Positions 8,982 to 16,985 of a DNA stretch of 64,000 nt are shown here, piece by piece. The DNA is from DASSFG01 sp035547915. GTDB taxonomy: Bacteria; Planctomycetota; Planctomycetia; Pirellulales; JAICIG01. The notes under the pieces were generated by a model. The model did not search any database and was not told the DNA's origin. It was given only the letters and a program-made list of their open reading frames with translations. The DNA is taken from NCBI GenBank assembly GCA_035547915.1, contig DASZTS010000110.1:83959-147958 (forward strand), read 5' to 3'. Every line of letters starts with the position of its first letter. Within the stretch, counting starts at the first letter, position 1. The position numbers were made by a program, and so were the translations under genes.

Positions 8982-10220
8982 ATGCCGCTTCGTCTGTTGC
9001 GCCTGGGGCTGAGCCCAGAGTATGCCGAGCCCCGCATGTTCCGGCGGCATGAACGCCTACGCGGGGACTATGACGTGGTCATCATCGGCGCCGGCGGCCA
9101 CGGGCTGGCAACGGCTTATTACTTGGCGCGCGACTACGGCATCACGCGCGTGGCCGTTCTCGACAAAGGTTATCTGGGCGGGGGAAATACCGGACGGAAC
9201 ACGGCCATCGTGCGGGCCAATTACCTCACGCCGGAGGGTGTGCGGTTCTATCAGGAAAGCCTGCGCTTGTTCGCCGAGTTGTCGCAGGATCTCGATTACA
9301 ACCTGTTCTATTCCGAGCGGGGGCATTTCACGCTCGCCCACACGGAAGCCACACTGCGCACGATGCGCTGGCGGGCCGAGGTCAACCAGCACTTGGGCGT
9401 GGACAGCACGGTCATCGGCCCCGAAGAGATCAAGCGGATCTGCCCGCACATCGACCTCGACTGCGGCCACGCTCCGATTGTCGGCGCCCTGTGGCATCCG
9501 CCGGGCGCGATCGTGCGACACGATGCGGTGGCCTGGGCCTATGCCCGCGAAGCCGATCGCCGCGGAGTCGAGATTCACCAGCAAACGGCGGTGACCGGCA
9601 TCGACGTACGCGATGGCGAGGTCATCGGGGTGAACACCTCGCGCGGCTATGTTCGCACGGGCCGCGTCCTGTCGGCGGTGGCCGGGTACACGCCGCGCAT
9701 CACGAGTATGGTCGGTCTGCGTACGCCGCTGGTCATTCAGCCGCTGCAAGCTTGCGTGACCGAACCGCTCAAACCGTGGCTCGACCAGATCGTCGTTTCG
9801 GCCAACCTGCACCTCTATGTCAGCCAATCCTCACGCGGCGAACTGGTGATGGGGGCCTCGCTCGATCCCTACGAACTGCACTCCGAGCGATCGACGCTCG
9901 ACTTTGTCGAGGGGCTGGCCGCGCACCTGCTCGATCTGTTTCCCTTCCTCTCCGACGTCAAGGTGAACCGGCAGTGGGCCGGCATGTCGGACATGACGCC
10001 CGACTTTTCACCGATCATGGGCAAGACGCCGGTGCGAGGGTTTTATCTCGACAGCGGCTGGGGGACATGGGGCTTCAAGGCCACGCCGGTATGCGGCACC
10101 ACGATGGCGTACACGCTGGCGCATGACGACGAACATGAATTGATCCGTCCTTTCCGCCTCTCGCGGTTCGCCGACTACGACCTGGTAGGCGAAAAAGGGG
10201 CCGCGTCGGTCGGGCACTGA
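8982..10220 (+). CDS. FAD-dependent oxidoreductase, sarcosine oxidase beta-subunit-like
   Basis: A 412-residue protein. It opens with a dinucleotide-binding motif (DVVIIGAGGHGLATAYYLA, from about residue 31), then GGGNTGRNTAIVRANY and LDYNLFYSERGHFTLAH, and later RHDAVAWAYAREADRRG, the segment that in heterotetrameric sarcosine oxidase beta subunits lies at the covalent flavin site (family knowledge). The end, GFYLDSGWGTWGFKATPVCG, also fits SoxB. The usual partners SoxD, SoxA and SoxG are not adjacent; the flanking genes are a kinase and a Uma2 protein. It may therefore be a stand-alone amine oxidase, or its partners lie elsewhere. It is convergent with the next gene, 7 bp apart. Confidence 0.82.
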   Translation: MPLRLLRLGLSPEYAEPRMFRRHERLRGDYDVVIIGAGGHGLATAYYLARDYGITRVAVLDKGYLGGGNTGRNTAIVRANYLTPEGVRFYQESLRLFAELSQDLDYNLFYSERGHFTLAHTEATLRTMRWRAEVNQHLGVDSTVIGPEEIKRICPHIDLDCGHAPIVGALWHPPGAIVRHDAVAWAYAREADRRGVEIHQQTAVTGIDVRDGEVIGVNTSRGYVRTGRVLSAVAGYTPRITSMVGLRTPLVIQPLQACVTEPLKPWLDQIVVSANLHLYVSQSSRGELVMGASLDPYELHSERSTLDFVEGLAAHLLDLFPFLSDVKVNRQWAGMSDMTPDFSPIMGKTPVRGFYLDSGWGTWGFKATPVCGTTMAYTLAHDDEHELIRPFRLSRFADYDLVGEKGAASVGH

Positions 10221-10227
10221 GCGGGTT

Positions 10228-10845
10228 TCAATCCGCGTCAAACACAGCAGCGACATCGATCGCGAAGCCCGCGAGCAAGACCGACGACGCGGAGTCTCCA
10301 CGGCGAAACGTTCCGGCCTCGACGTAGGCCCCGTCCGCGAGTCGCAGTACGGTGACGGTCTCGTCCTCCGGGTTGACGAGCCAGTATTCCGGCACTCCGC
10401 CTTCGGCGTAATCTCCTCGCTTTTCGATCAGATCGCGAGAGGGCTTGTCGGGACTCACCACCTCCAACGCCAAGTCGGCGCCGGTCCAATAGCGGTTCTG
10501 CCGCCGCGGGTCGTCGGCCGAGAGTAGTAACAGCAGGTCCGGTTCGCGGAATTTGCCAGACCGAATCCTCAATCGCAACGCAGCAAAGCGGACTCGGCCG
10601 CCGCGAGGCCGCACGAAGCCGAGGAACGTTTCGTACAAGAAAGCCAAAATGGCTTGGTGGCGATCCGTCGGCGTCGGTAGCGGTTCCAAGCAGCCATCCG
10701 TGAATTCGATGAGCCGGTTCGTATCGTCCGTGAACACGAGGTACTGCTCCTCGGTCCATGCGCCTTGCGGCGGCAGCACATCGACGAGCAAGTCCTTCCA
10801 TGCTCGGGACGACCTATCGCTCGTGAAATCAGATGCAGCGGACAT
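10228..10845 (-). CDS. Uma2 family (DUF820) PD-(D/E)XK nuclease-fold protein
   Basis: A 205-residue protein. The order of motifs is that of Uma2: WTEEQYLVFTDDTNRLIEFTDG at the N-terminus, FREPDLLLLLS (the PD acid), ALEVVSPDKPSRDLIEKRGDYAEGGVPEYWLVNPE (E-x-V followed by Lys, then the hallmark YAEGGVPEYWLV) and a valine-rich beta end. Length is usual for the family. Uma2 proteins occur in many copies in planctomycetes and cyanobacteria; their biological role is unsettled, though the fold is that of restriction endonucleases. Confidence 0.85.
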   Translation of the reverse strand: MSAASDFTSDRSSRAWKDLLVDVLPPQGAWTEEQYLVFTDDTNRLIEFTDGCLEPLPTPTDRHQAILAFLYETFLGFVRPRGGRVRFAALRLRIRSGKFREPDLLLLLSADDPRRQNRYWTGADLALEVVSPDKPSRDLIEKRGDYAEGGVPEYWLVNPEDETVTVLRLADGAYVEAGTFRRGDSASSVLLAGFAIDVAAVFDAD

Positions 10846-10954
10846 AGCTCTTAGGACCGCGGAATGTCTCCCGGCGAGTCCGAACCGGTGTTGCGGACCC
10901 GGGCTGGTGCGTTCGTCTCAACACAACTAACCATCATAGTCGAAGGCACACACG

Positions 10955-11797
10955 TCAGGTAACCTTGTCGCGGCGGTGCTTGGCGGCCGTGAGTAACTCG
11001 ACGAGTGCGTCGTCGTCGCGCCGCTCGATGGCGGCGCGGAATACCGAGAGACATTCTTCGAACTGCCTGAGTGAGGCGAGTAACGGTTCGCGGTTGCCGA
11101 CGAAGATCTGTCGCCATAGCTCGGGATCGCCCGCGGCGATACGCGTGCAATCGCCCCAACCACCGGCGGTCAACCCCAACACCTCGTCGGGCGTGGCAGC
11201 CGCCAGGGCCGCTGCGACCAGATGTGGCACGTGACTGGTGGCCGCCAGCGCGCGGTCGTGTTCATCGGCCGCCATTTGCACGACCCGCGCGCCGAGGTTC
11301 AGCCAAAAGCCGCATAGGTCCTCTAGGTCGTCGGGACGTGTTGCCGCGACGGGCGTCACGACGACTACGCGGTCGACGAGCAGGTCGGCCTCCGCCGCGG
11401 CGGGTCCGCTGCGCTCGCTACCCGCGAGCGGATGACTGCCGATGAACCGTACCCCGTTGGGCAACGAATCGTTCAGGTCCGCAACGATCCGGCCTTTCGT
11501 GCTCCCTACGTCGGTTATGAGCGCCTGAGGCCGACAGTGCGCTGCGACATGACGAACATCGTCGACAATGCGACCGACCGGCGTGCAGACGATCACCAAA
11601 TCGGCCGCAGCGACACCTTCGGCGGACACCAGCGTCGAGGACGTGATGGCTCCCATCTCCAGCGCCACACGCAGGCTCTCTGGGCGGCGGCCGATGCCGA
11701 TCACCTGGCTGGCCAATTTGCGGCGGCGCAGGGCCAAGCCGATGGAACCGCCGATCAGGCCTACGCCGAGAATGGCCACCGTGTCGAACCGCCGCAT
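10955..11797 (-). CDS. tyrA: Prephenate/arogenate dehydrogenase (TyrA)
   Basis: A 280-residue protein beginning MRRFDTVAILGVGLIGGSIGLALRR, the NAD(P)-binding TyrA start. VIVCTPVGRIVDDV, ITDVGSTKG and FIGSHPLAGSERSGP follow, which are diagnostic for oxidative decarboxylation of prephenate or arogenate in tyrosine synthesis. The helical C-terminal dimer domain is present (ALAATSHVPHLVAAALA). The ATG at 11797 sits 9 nt after GAGAGG; a TTG three codons earlier is also open. It follows the membrane gene at 11811-13055 by 13 bp, so it may be read from the same transcript, although the two share no obvious function. Confidence 0.93.
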   Translation of the reverse strand: MRRFDTVAILGVGLIGGSIGLALRRRKLASQVIGIGRRPESLRVALEMGAITSSTLVSAEGVAAADLVIVCTPVGRIVDDVRHVAAHCRPQALITDVGSTKGRIVADLNDSLPNGVRFIGSHPLAGSERSGPAAAEADLLVDRVVVVTPVAATRPDDLEDLCGFWLNLGARVVQMAADEHDRALAATSHVPHLVAAALAAATPDEVLGLTAGGWGDCTRIAAGDPELWRQIFVGNREPLLASLRQFEECLSVFRAAIERRDDDALVELLTAAKHRRDKVT

Positions 11798-11810
11798 CGC
11801 GATCAACCTC

Positions 11811-13055
11811 TCACTTCTGCCCGACCGTCACGGTGAACGGAAAATTCTCGTTGGGCAGCTTGATGGCGGTGACGGTGTACTTCCAGTCGCCCGCCGCGGC
11901 ATCGGTCAGATCGATGGTGATCGTACTCGTACCCTGCTTCTCTTGCTTCTTGCCGTCGGGACCCTCTACCGTGAGCTTCAACTCGGCGCCGGCGTTTTGG
12001 AAGCCGAGCACGAATTGCAGATGGCCCCCTTTGTCGGAATGATAAACGCTCGTGGCCGACGGCTCGCCCGCCGATGCGCTAAAGAGATTCTTCTTGGCGG
12101 GCGAGAAGCCGCCTTGCACCATCGTTCGCTCGACCTTCGTCTCGACCTCGGCGGTCACCGCGGAGAACACCAGATACCGCAACAGCTTCAACTCGGTCTC
12201 GCTATTCTGTTTTTCGTTGTGGAACGACGTGAAGATGACCGTGCCGTCGTGTATCGGAAAGCGGACCATGAACGACGCCGATTGCTCGGCGCCTCCGTCC
12301 GTGGTGTACTTGCCGCGGAGATAGACCGTGACATCCTGTCCCTCGAAGCCGGCCGGAAACCATCCCGCCTGATCGAACTTCAGCGGCATCTCGCCGCCGA
12401 TCAATTCACGCAGCCCGTCGTCAACGACTTCGGCGTTCAGGTCTTGTACCTTGCCTCGCGCGAGTTCCCTGGCGATCTCGGGAAAGGCCTTGGCCACCAA
12501 TCGATAGTGCAGATCGGAAGCATACAGGGTGTGACCTTGCTCGACGAAGTGCCGCAGATTGTCGGCGACTTGCTGCAAAACCTCTTCGTTGCCCGTGTAG
12601 TCGTCGGCCCCGGCCCGTTCGCTGGCACCGATCCGCTCCTTGAGCCACGTGAGCGGCACACCGGAACAGGTCAGAAAGACGACGTCATAGTCGCCGATCT
12701 TTTCCTGATCGCGGAGATCCTCGAGATCGAACGCCGTATATTTGTAGCCTTCGCCCAAGCTTTTGAGCAGCCGGCCCATGTTGTCGTATCCGCCGGCCGG
12801 TGGAGTGACGCCCAGTCGCAGTTTTCGCTCCGGCGGCGGCGGTTCGCTCGGAGTTTCGTCGGGGACGGTGCGCAACTGTACCGCGGCGTCGGAGTTATCG
12901 GCCGGCGGCTGCTTACGATCGATGGCGAATACGAGGCCCAGCACAAACAGCAACCCAAGCGCCAGGCCGACATCCACGAGAATCTGAAGCGAGCCTCGGC
13001 GTGCGTTGCGGCGCAAGGACGGACGGAGGGACGGCTTGTTTCGGGGGTGACTCAT
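11811..13055 (-). CDS. Membrane-anchored protein with ThuA/GATase-like region, function unknown
   Basis: A 414-residue protein. A basic N-terminus is followed by one membrane helix (LVDVGLALGLLFVLGLVFAI, about residues 26-45), so the remainder is probably outside the cytoplasm. Residues 75-300 resemble a ThuA or glutamine-amidotransferase-like alpha/beta fold without the catalytic Cys (LRLGVTPPAGGYDNMGRLLKSL, YDVVFLTCSGVP, LRHFVEQGHTLYASDLHY, DGTVIFTSFHNEKQN). Residues 330-414 look like a beta-sandwich. It begins 5 nt after the stop of the FHA gene, implying cotranscription. I do not recognise a named family. Confidence 0.7.
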   Translation of the reverse strand: MSHPRNKPSLRPSLRRNARRGSLQILVDVGLALGLLFVLGLVFAIDRKQPPADNSDAAVQLRTVPDETPSEPPPPERKLRLGVTPPAGGYDNMGRLLKSLGEGYKYTAFDLEDLRDQEKIGDYDVVFLTCSGVPLTWLKERIGASERAGADDYTGNEEVLQQVADNLRHFVEQGHTLYASDLHYRLVAKAFPEIARELARGKVQDLNAEVVDDGLRELIGGEMPLKFDQAGWFPAGFEGQDVTVYLRGKYTTDGGAEQSASFMVRFPIHDGTVIFTSFHNEKQNSETELKLLRYLVFSAVTAEVETKVERTMVQGGFSPAKKNLFSASAGEPSATSVYHSDKGGHLQFVLGFQNAGAELKLTVEGPDGKKQEKQGTSTITIDLTDAAAGDWKYTVTAIKLPNENFPFTVTVGQK

Positions 13056-13060
13056 GATCT

Positions 13061-14194
13061 TCAACTCTTCTTCCTCGGCGGCGGTGGAGGTGGGATCGAT
13101 CCGGGGGCCGCCGGCCGGGCAGGGGGCTTATCGGGCTTGCCGCCGGTTGTGCGCGGAGCAGGGGAGGGGGGGATTCCTTCCGGCCTCGACGGTGCCGCGG
13201 GTTTCGGCTGTGCCACCGGACGCGGCGGTGCTGTCGGACCGGGCGGTGCCGCCGGTGCCGGTTTGCGAACCGGTGGAGGCGGCGGGGCGGCGCGCACCTG
13301 GCCTTGAAACGCCGGCGAGATCGGTTCCTGCCCACCCTTGCGACGTCTCTCGTTGAAGCGCACAAAGTTGGTGCCGAACTTGATCACATCGCCGTCGCTC
13401 AACACGGTGGGCTGCATCAGCGGCTGGTTGTTCAAACGCGTGCCGAGTTTCGACTGGTTGTCTTCCAACACGAAGGCACCGTTACTCTGCCGTACGATAC
13501 GTACGTGTTCCGATTCGATTCCGGCGTTCATAGGTCCCAAGAACGGTAACGGCAGATGGTCGCCGCGGCCGAGGGCCGTAACGGCACGACTAAGAATCAA
13601 TTGCCGACCGGGACGATAGCCGTCGAGCACGGTGAGCCAAGCGTCTTTGAGCACAACCTGCACGAGGCCGATCAGCGCTCCGATCGCCGCTCCCAGGATC
13701 ACGAACGCGGCGGCGCGGCTCGACATGCCCGAGCCGTGGGCCACCAGATGCACGATGGGGTCGAAAAGCAAACCGCCCAGTAAGCCTCCCAACGCGCCGC
13801 CGATCAGTCCGTTGCGCAACTTACTGGCGGAGCGCTCGTACAGTCCCTCGACGATGCCGATGCCAATGCCGACGATCATCCAACCCGGCGCCCGGCCAAG
13901 GTAGGGATAGAGCAAGTCTCCTACGAAACTACCGAGTGCGCCGCCGAATCCTCCGGCCACGACGCCGGGCAAGGCCCGCATGGCGATTTGCGCGAGCTGC
14001 CCGTTCGCCAGCCCGGCGACGACGCTCAGGCCCAGGCCGATCGCCGCGCCGACAAGTGCCCCGATGGCGGCCACCTGTACCGAGCCGCCTGCCTGCCCGG
14101 CATGGAAGAAGAGAATCTCCGCCAGCAACCAACCCAGGAAGGCGCCCCATCCTCCTGCCAAGGCGCTGTAATAGACGATGCGGATAAAGGACAT
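13061..14194 (-). CDS. Multi-pass membrane protein with FHA domain and Pro-rich tail
   Basis: A 377-residue protein. Residues 1-185 are five or six Gly-rich hydrophobic segments (WGAFLGWLLAEILFF, VAAIGALVGAAIGLGLSVVA, GGALGGLLGGLLF, FVILGAAIGALIGLVQVV). A forkhead-associated domain follows (about 205-280), with LGRGDHLPLPF, ESEHVRIVR and DNQSKLGTRLNNQPL, then a Pro/Ala tail of about 90 residues. FHA domains bind phosphothreonine peptides, so the protein probably docks a kinase substrate at the membrane; several kinases are in this window but none is adjacent. The downstream gene follows within 5 bp. A MITE-like element lies about 85 bp upstream of its start. Confidence 0.82.
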   Translation of the reverse strand: MSFIRIVYYSALAGGWGAFLGWLLAEILFFHAGQAGGSVQVAAIGALVGAAIGLGLSVVAGLANGQLAQIAMRALPGVVAGGFGGALGSFVGDLLYPYLGRAPGWMIVGIGIGIVEGLYERSASKLRNGLIGGALGGLLGGLLFDPIVHLVAHGSGMSSRAAAFVILGAAIGALIGLVQVVLKDAWLTVLDGYRPGRQLILSRAVTALGRGDHLPLPFLGPMNAGIESEHVRIVRQSNGAFVLEDNQSKLGTRLNNQPLMQPTVLSDGDVIKFGTNFVRFNERRRKGGQEPISPAFQGQVRAAPPPPPVRKPAPAAPPGPTAPPRPVAQPKPAAPSRPEGIPPSPAPRTTGGKPDKPPARPAAPGSIPPPPPPRKKS

Positions 14195-14278
14195 GCCACC
14201 CTCTGGTCGCCGCGGGACAGAACGCGCTATCAGGTTAGTATAGGAGGCCGCGCTGCGAGTCGCACCACCCAGATGCCA

Positions 14279-14376
14279 AGAGCGACCGACAAAATCTGGA
14301 TGCTGGGCGCTGCGGCAAAAAACAATCGCGAAACGCCGATTTTCGGAAAGCTCGATCCGGTTTTGTCGGTTGCTCT
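14279..14376 (-). repeat. MITE-like element, copy 2
   Basis: A 98-bp element whose two ends are inverted repeats: AGAGCGACCGACAAAA at the left, and at the right the complement of AGAGCAACCGACAAAA (15 of 16 positions). The core has a short hairpin (AATCG...CGATT). Its minus-strand sequence aligns with copy 1 at 6384-6483, with 31 identical bases at one end. It lies between the FHA gene start and the end of the BshC-like gene. No target duplication is evident. Confidence 0.72.
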
Positions 14377-14430
14377 AAAGAATGGCAAAGCATCCGGCGG
14401 GATCGGTGGGCGAGACGGCCGACCCTCGCG

Positions 14431-16101
14431 TCATCCCGAAATCGACAAGAAAAACTCGCGTAGAGTTTCTTCGGGGTAGAGGCAGAACGCATATTCACGC
14501 CACCGGACGACACTCTCGGCACGTGCACGCTTCACGGCCTCGTCGCGAGCGGCGAGCAATTCGCTCTCTTTGTCGTGGAGCCAGCCCTGTAGGGACTCAT
14601 TTGCGCCACGAATGGCCCGACATCGGTCACGCGCGTTCTCGCGCGTTTGCGGCGTATGGACCCAGCGCTGCTTAACAGCAAGCAACTCGTCGACCTGCCG
14701 GATGTCATTCACGGGCAATCTTTGGCGGTCGATATGCTGCTCCGGATGGAACTGCAAGTCGCGGAGCCGTTGCTGCACATCGCGCACGTCGGCGGTGCCG
14801 GATGGCCGCGAAGCGACGGGCAGATAAAGAGTTGCCGAGAGCACTAGAAAAGGCGGCGGCTCGAGCTTGAAGAAGCGGCGAATCAATTCATCGGTCAACT
14901 GGTCGTACTTGCCACCACCGATGCCGTGAATGAACAGATCGCCCAGAATCAGCCGAGCGAAGAGCGTGGTGGTCAGCGCGCGTGTCTGCACTTCGACGCC
15001 CCGCTCGGCCCATCCGGCCAGCGCGGCGGCGGCAGACTGAGCGTCGCCATCCTCGGTCAAAGGCACCGCGATCTCCAGGTTCCGTCGATCGGTCAGCACC
15101 AGTTCGCCGGCGCGCCGACGTACGAACAGTCTTCGCCGATCGGGTCGCTCGTCGCTCGTCAACCAAAAGGGTGCTTCGAGCCACTCGCCATCGACGGCCA
15201 ATTCCGGCACAGGGTGGTTCGCGCTGCGGATACCGTGCTCTCGGCGATAGGCGACGACGGCGTCGTTATAGACATCGACGAACCGCGGCAGATGGGCCAA
15301 CAGATGGGCTACGAACCAATGGAAGGCCCCCAATCGGCAAACGCGGCTCTGCGGCAACTCGAGCGTGGCGCCCCCCCAATCCCCTTCGACCTGATGGCGT
15401 GCCTGGGCCAGGCATTCACCCAGGTTGTCGGTTTCGCGGCTGCGGGCGATTACTTTGGGCCAGAAACGACCGAGCAGGGGGTCGCTCACGAGCGGTCGCA
15501 GCCAATCGCACGCCGTGCGGCCAAAGCTCTCGAACGCGCGGCGGTTGCGGATGGCTCGCCGGGCGAAAGGGACCGCACCCGTCGCGTCGTCGAAGGGGAT
15601 GACCCGCGCGACGGGTTGTTCCGGCGTTCCTCCGGGCACACGCAAGGTCGCATCCTTGAGCGTGTCGCTGTCGATGACCAGATTGACGGCCGCCGCTCCG
15701 TGCACCTGCGCCAGGTGAGACAGCGCGAAGTTCTTGTACCAAACGCCAGGATGGAAGAGCTGCGGCTGGTGGCCGGCCAACAAGATGCGGTCTGTCGCGC
15801 CGACGTTGGGCGTGTCGCGGTAGGTCGAAGTATATTGCTGCGCGGACTCGATCAGTTCGCGCCGGGCCTGGGCCGACAGGTCGCAGAGCGAGCGGCCCTG
15901 CACATCGTAGGAGCAACGTGCCGCACGATCCACACGCGCCAACAGGTCGCCCACCGATCGTAGCGGGGGCAGCGCCAGCACTTCGCGATCTCCGCGTGGG
16001 GCGCGCAGCCGTCCGCGCTCGACGGGCGAAAGCACATCTCCCGGTTCGGTCTCGACGTCGTTACAAGGACCCTCGCAAACAGGTCCGCCGCTGGCGTTCA
16101 T
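14431..16101 (-). CDS. BshC-like protein (bacillithiol-synthesis cysteine-adding enzyme family resemblance)
   Basis: A 556-residue protein. AGHQPQLFHPGVWYKNFAL near residue 105 resembles the BshC motif TGQQxGLFxGPLYTxYK, and FIHGIGGGKYDQLTDEL followed by FKLEPPPFLVL resembles the later BshC GGPGEIxYW...F...P segment. Spacing and a helical C-terminus also fit. BshC adds cysteine to GlcN-malate in bacillithiol synthesis. Here the match is by eye and distant, so the substrate may differ. No bshA or bshB is adjacent; the upstream neighbour is a GT2 glycosyltransferase whose stop overlaps this ATG by 4 bp (ATGA), which fixes the start at 16101 and implies cotranslation. Confidence 0.55.
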   Translation of the reverse strand: MNASGGPVCEGPCNDVETEPGDVLSPVERGRLRAPRGDREVLALPPLRSVGDLLARVDRAARCSYDVQGRSLCDLSAQARRELIESAQQYTSTYRDTPNVGATDRILLAGHQPQLFHPGVWYKNFALSHLAQVHGAAAVNLVIDSDTLKDATLRVPGGTPEQPVARVIPFDDATGAVPFARRAIRNRRAFESFGRTACDWLRPLVSDPLLGRFWPKVIARSRETDNLGECLAQARHQVEGDWGGATLELPQSRVCRLGAFHWFVAHLLAHLPRFVDVYNDAVVAYRREHGIRSANHPVPELAVDGEWLEAPFWLTSDERPDRRRLFVRRRAGELVLTDRRNLEIAVPLTEDGDAQSAAAALAGWAERGVEVQTRALTTTLFARLILGDLFIHGIGGGKYDQLTDELIRRFFKLEPPPFLVLSATLYLPVASRPSGTADVRDVQQRLRDLQFHPEQHIDRQRLPVNDIRQVDELLAVKQRWVHTPQTRENARDRCRAIRGANESLQGWLHDKESELLAARDEAVKRARAESVVRWREYAFCLYPEETLREFFLSISG

Positions 16102-16832
16102 CCGGCACATTCTCCGCGGCACGTTTGCAGCGTTTCGTCGGCCACCGCGATCGCCCATTCGAGCACGTCGCGATAGTGCCGTAGCCGGATCTCCGCATTG
16201 TCGAGCGAACCGCCGAACGACCGTTTTTCGTCGAGGTAGATGATCGGCACAGCCAGTTCGCGAATCTTCATCCCAGTACGCGCCGCCTGCACCCACACCT
16301 CCAGCGGCATGGCATAACCGGTCTCGGTGATATGAAACTTCTTGAGCGCTTCGACACGATACGCCTTGAAGCCACAGAACGCATCGGTCAGCTCCAAACC
16401 CAACCGCTCGTTCAGTTCCGTCGTCAGCAGTTCGTTGATGTGGCGACGCTCGGGCGGAGGCGTGCTATCGCCCTCGAACTCCTGCAAATAGCGGCTGCCC
16501 GACACGAGGTCCCATCCCTCACAGGCGGCGACAAATCGTGGGATCCGGCGGGGTTGGTGCTGTCCGTCGCAGTCGATGGTGACGAGCACTTCGTAGTCGT
16601 GCTCGATGGCAAACTCGAAAGCGGTCCGCAGCGCCGCTCCATACCCCTGGTTGTGCGGATGATGCACGCAGTGAATGCCATCCACCCGGGCCAACAGATC
16701 GGCGGTGCCATCGGTCGAGCCATCGTTGACCGCTAACACTTCGGGACTATACCTGCGCACTTCGTCCAGCACATCGCCGACGTGATTCACCTCATTGAAA
16801 ACGGGCAGAGCCGTCAGAAATCGGCGCGTCAT
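16098..16832 (-). CDS. Family 2 glycosyltransferase
   Basis: A 244-residue protein starting MTRRFLTALPVFNEVNHVG, with NDGSTDGTADLLA, NQGYGAALRTAFE and TIDCDGQHQP (the DxD-type metal site), the order of GT2 enzymes of the dolichyl-phosphate-mannose-synthase or undecaprenyl type. There is no membrane helix at the C-terminus, so it is probably soluble or peripheral. The ATG at 16832 is preceded by a G-rich stretch (GGGGGA) at ribosome-site distance; a TTG 15 nt earlier is also in frame. It overlaps the next gene by 4 bp. Donor and acceptor unknown. Confidence 0.9.
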   Translation of the reverse strand: MTRRFLTALPVFNEVNHVGDVLDEVRRYSPEVLAVNDGSTDGTADLLARVDGIHCVHHPHNQGYGAALRTAFEFAIEHDYEVLVTIDCDGQHQPRRIPRFVAACEGWDLVSGSRYLQEFEGDSTPPPERRHINELLTTELNERLGLELTDAFCGFKAYRVEALKKFHITETGYAMPLEVWVQAARTGMKIRELAVPIIYLDEKRSFGGSLDNAEIRLRHYRDVLEWAIAVADETLQTCRGECAG

Positions 16833-16887
16833 GGTTGAGTCCCCCAAATAAAGGCGAGCAGGCTATTCTAGGAGGCGGGACGGCCAA

Positions 16888-16978
16888 GTCAACGCGATGC
16901 GCTAAGGCTTGTCAGCCACGCATCTTACAACGGGTGGCTGAGCCGCTCTACGTAGACGCGACGTCCCGTCGCGTTGAC
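16888..16978. repeat. 91-bp palindromic element with perfect 10-bp inverted ends
   Basis: GTCAACGCGA (16888-16897) and TCGCGTTGAC (16969-16978) are perfect inverted repeats. Inside, TCAGCCAC (16912-16919) and GTGGCTGA (16934-16941) form a second 8-bp pair, and CGCGACG/CGTCGCG near the right end a third. It begins 7 bp past the 3' end of the DUF3352-like gene and could act as a terminator for that minus-strand operon, or be a short mobile repeat. It differs from the element at 6384 and 14279. Confidence 0.65.
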
Positions 16979-16985
16979 AAAGCTG

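Noticed and set aside
11568..13307. A 579-codon plus-strand open frame
   Set aside because: It is antisense to tyrA, the ThuA-like and the FHA gene, has no family motif and a Gly/Arg/Ala-rich composition typical of GC-rich shadow frames.
14926..15963. A 345-codon plus-strand frame
   Set aside because: Antisense to the BshC-like gene, which has the family motifs and a coupled start.
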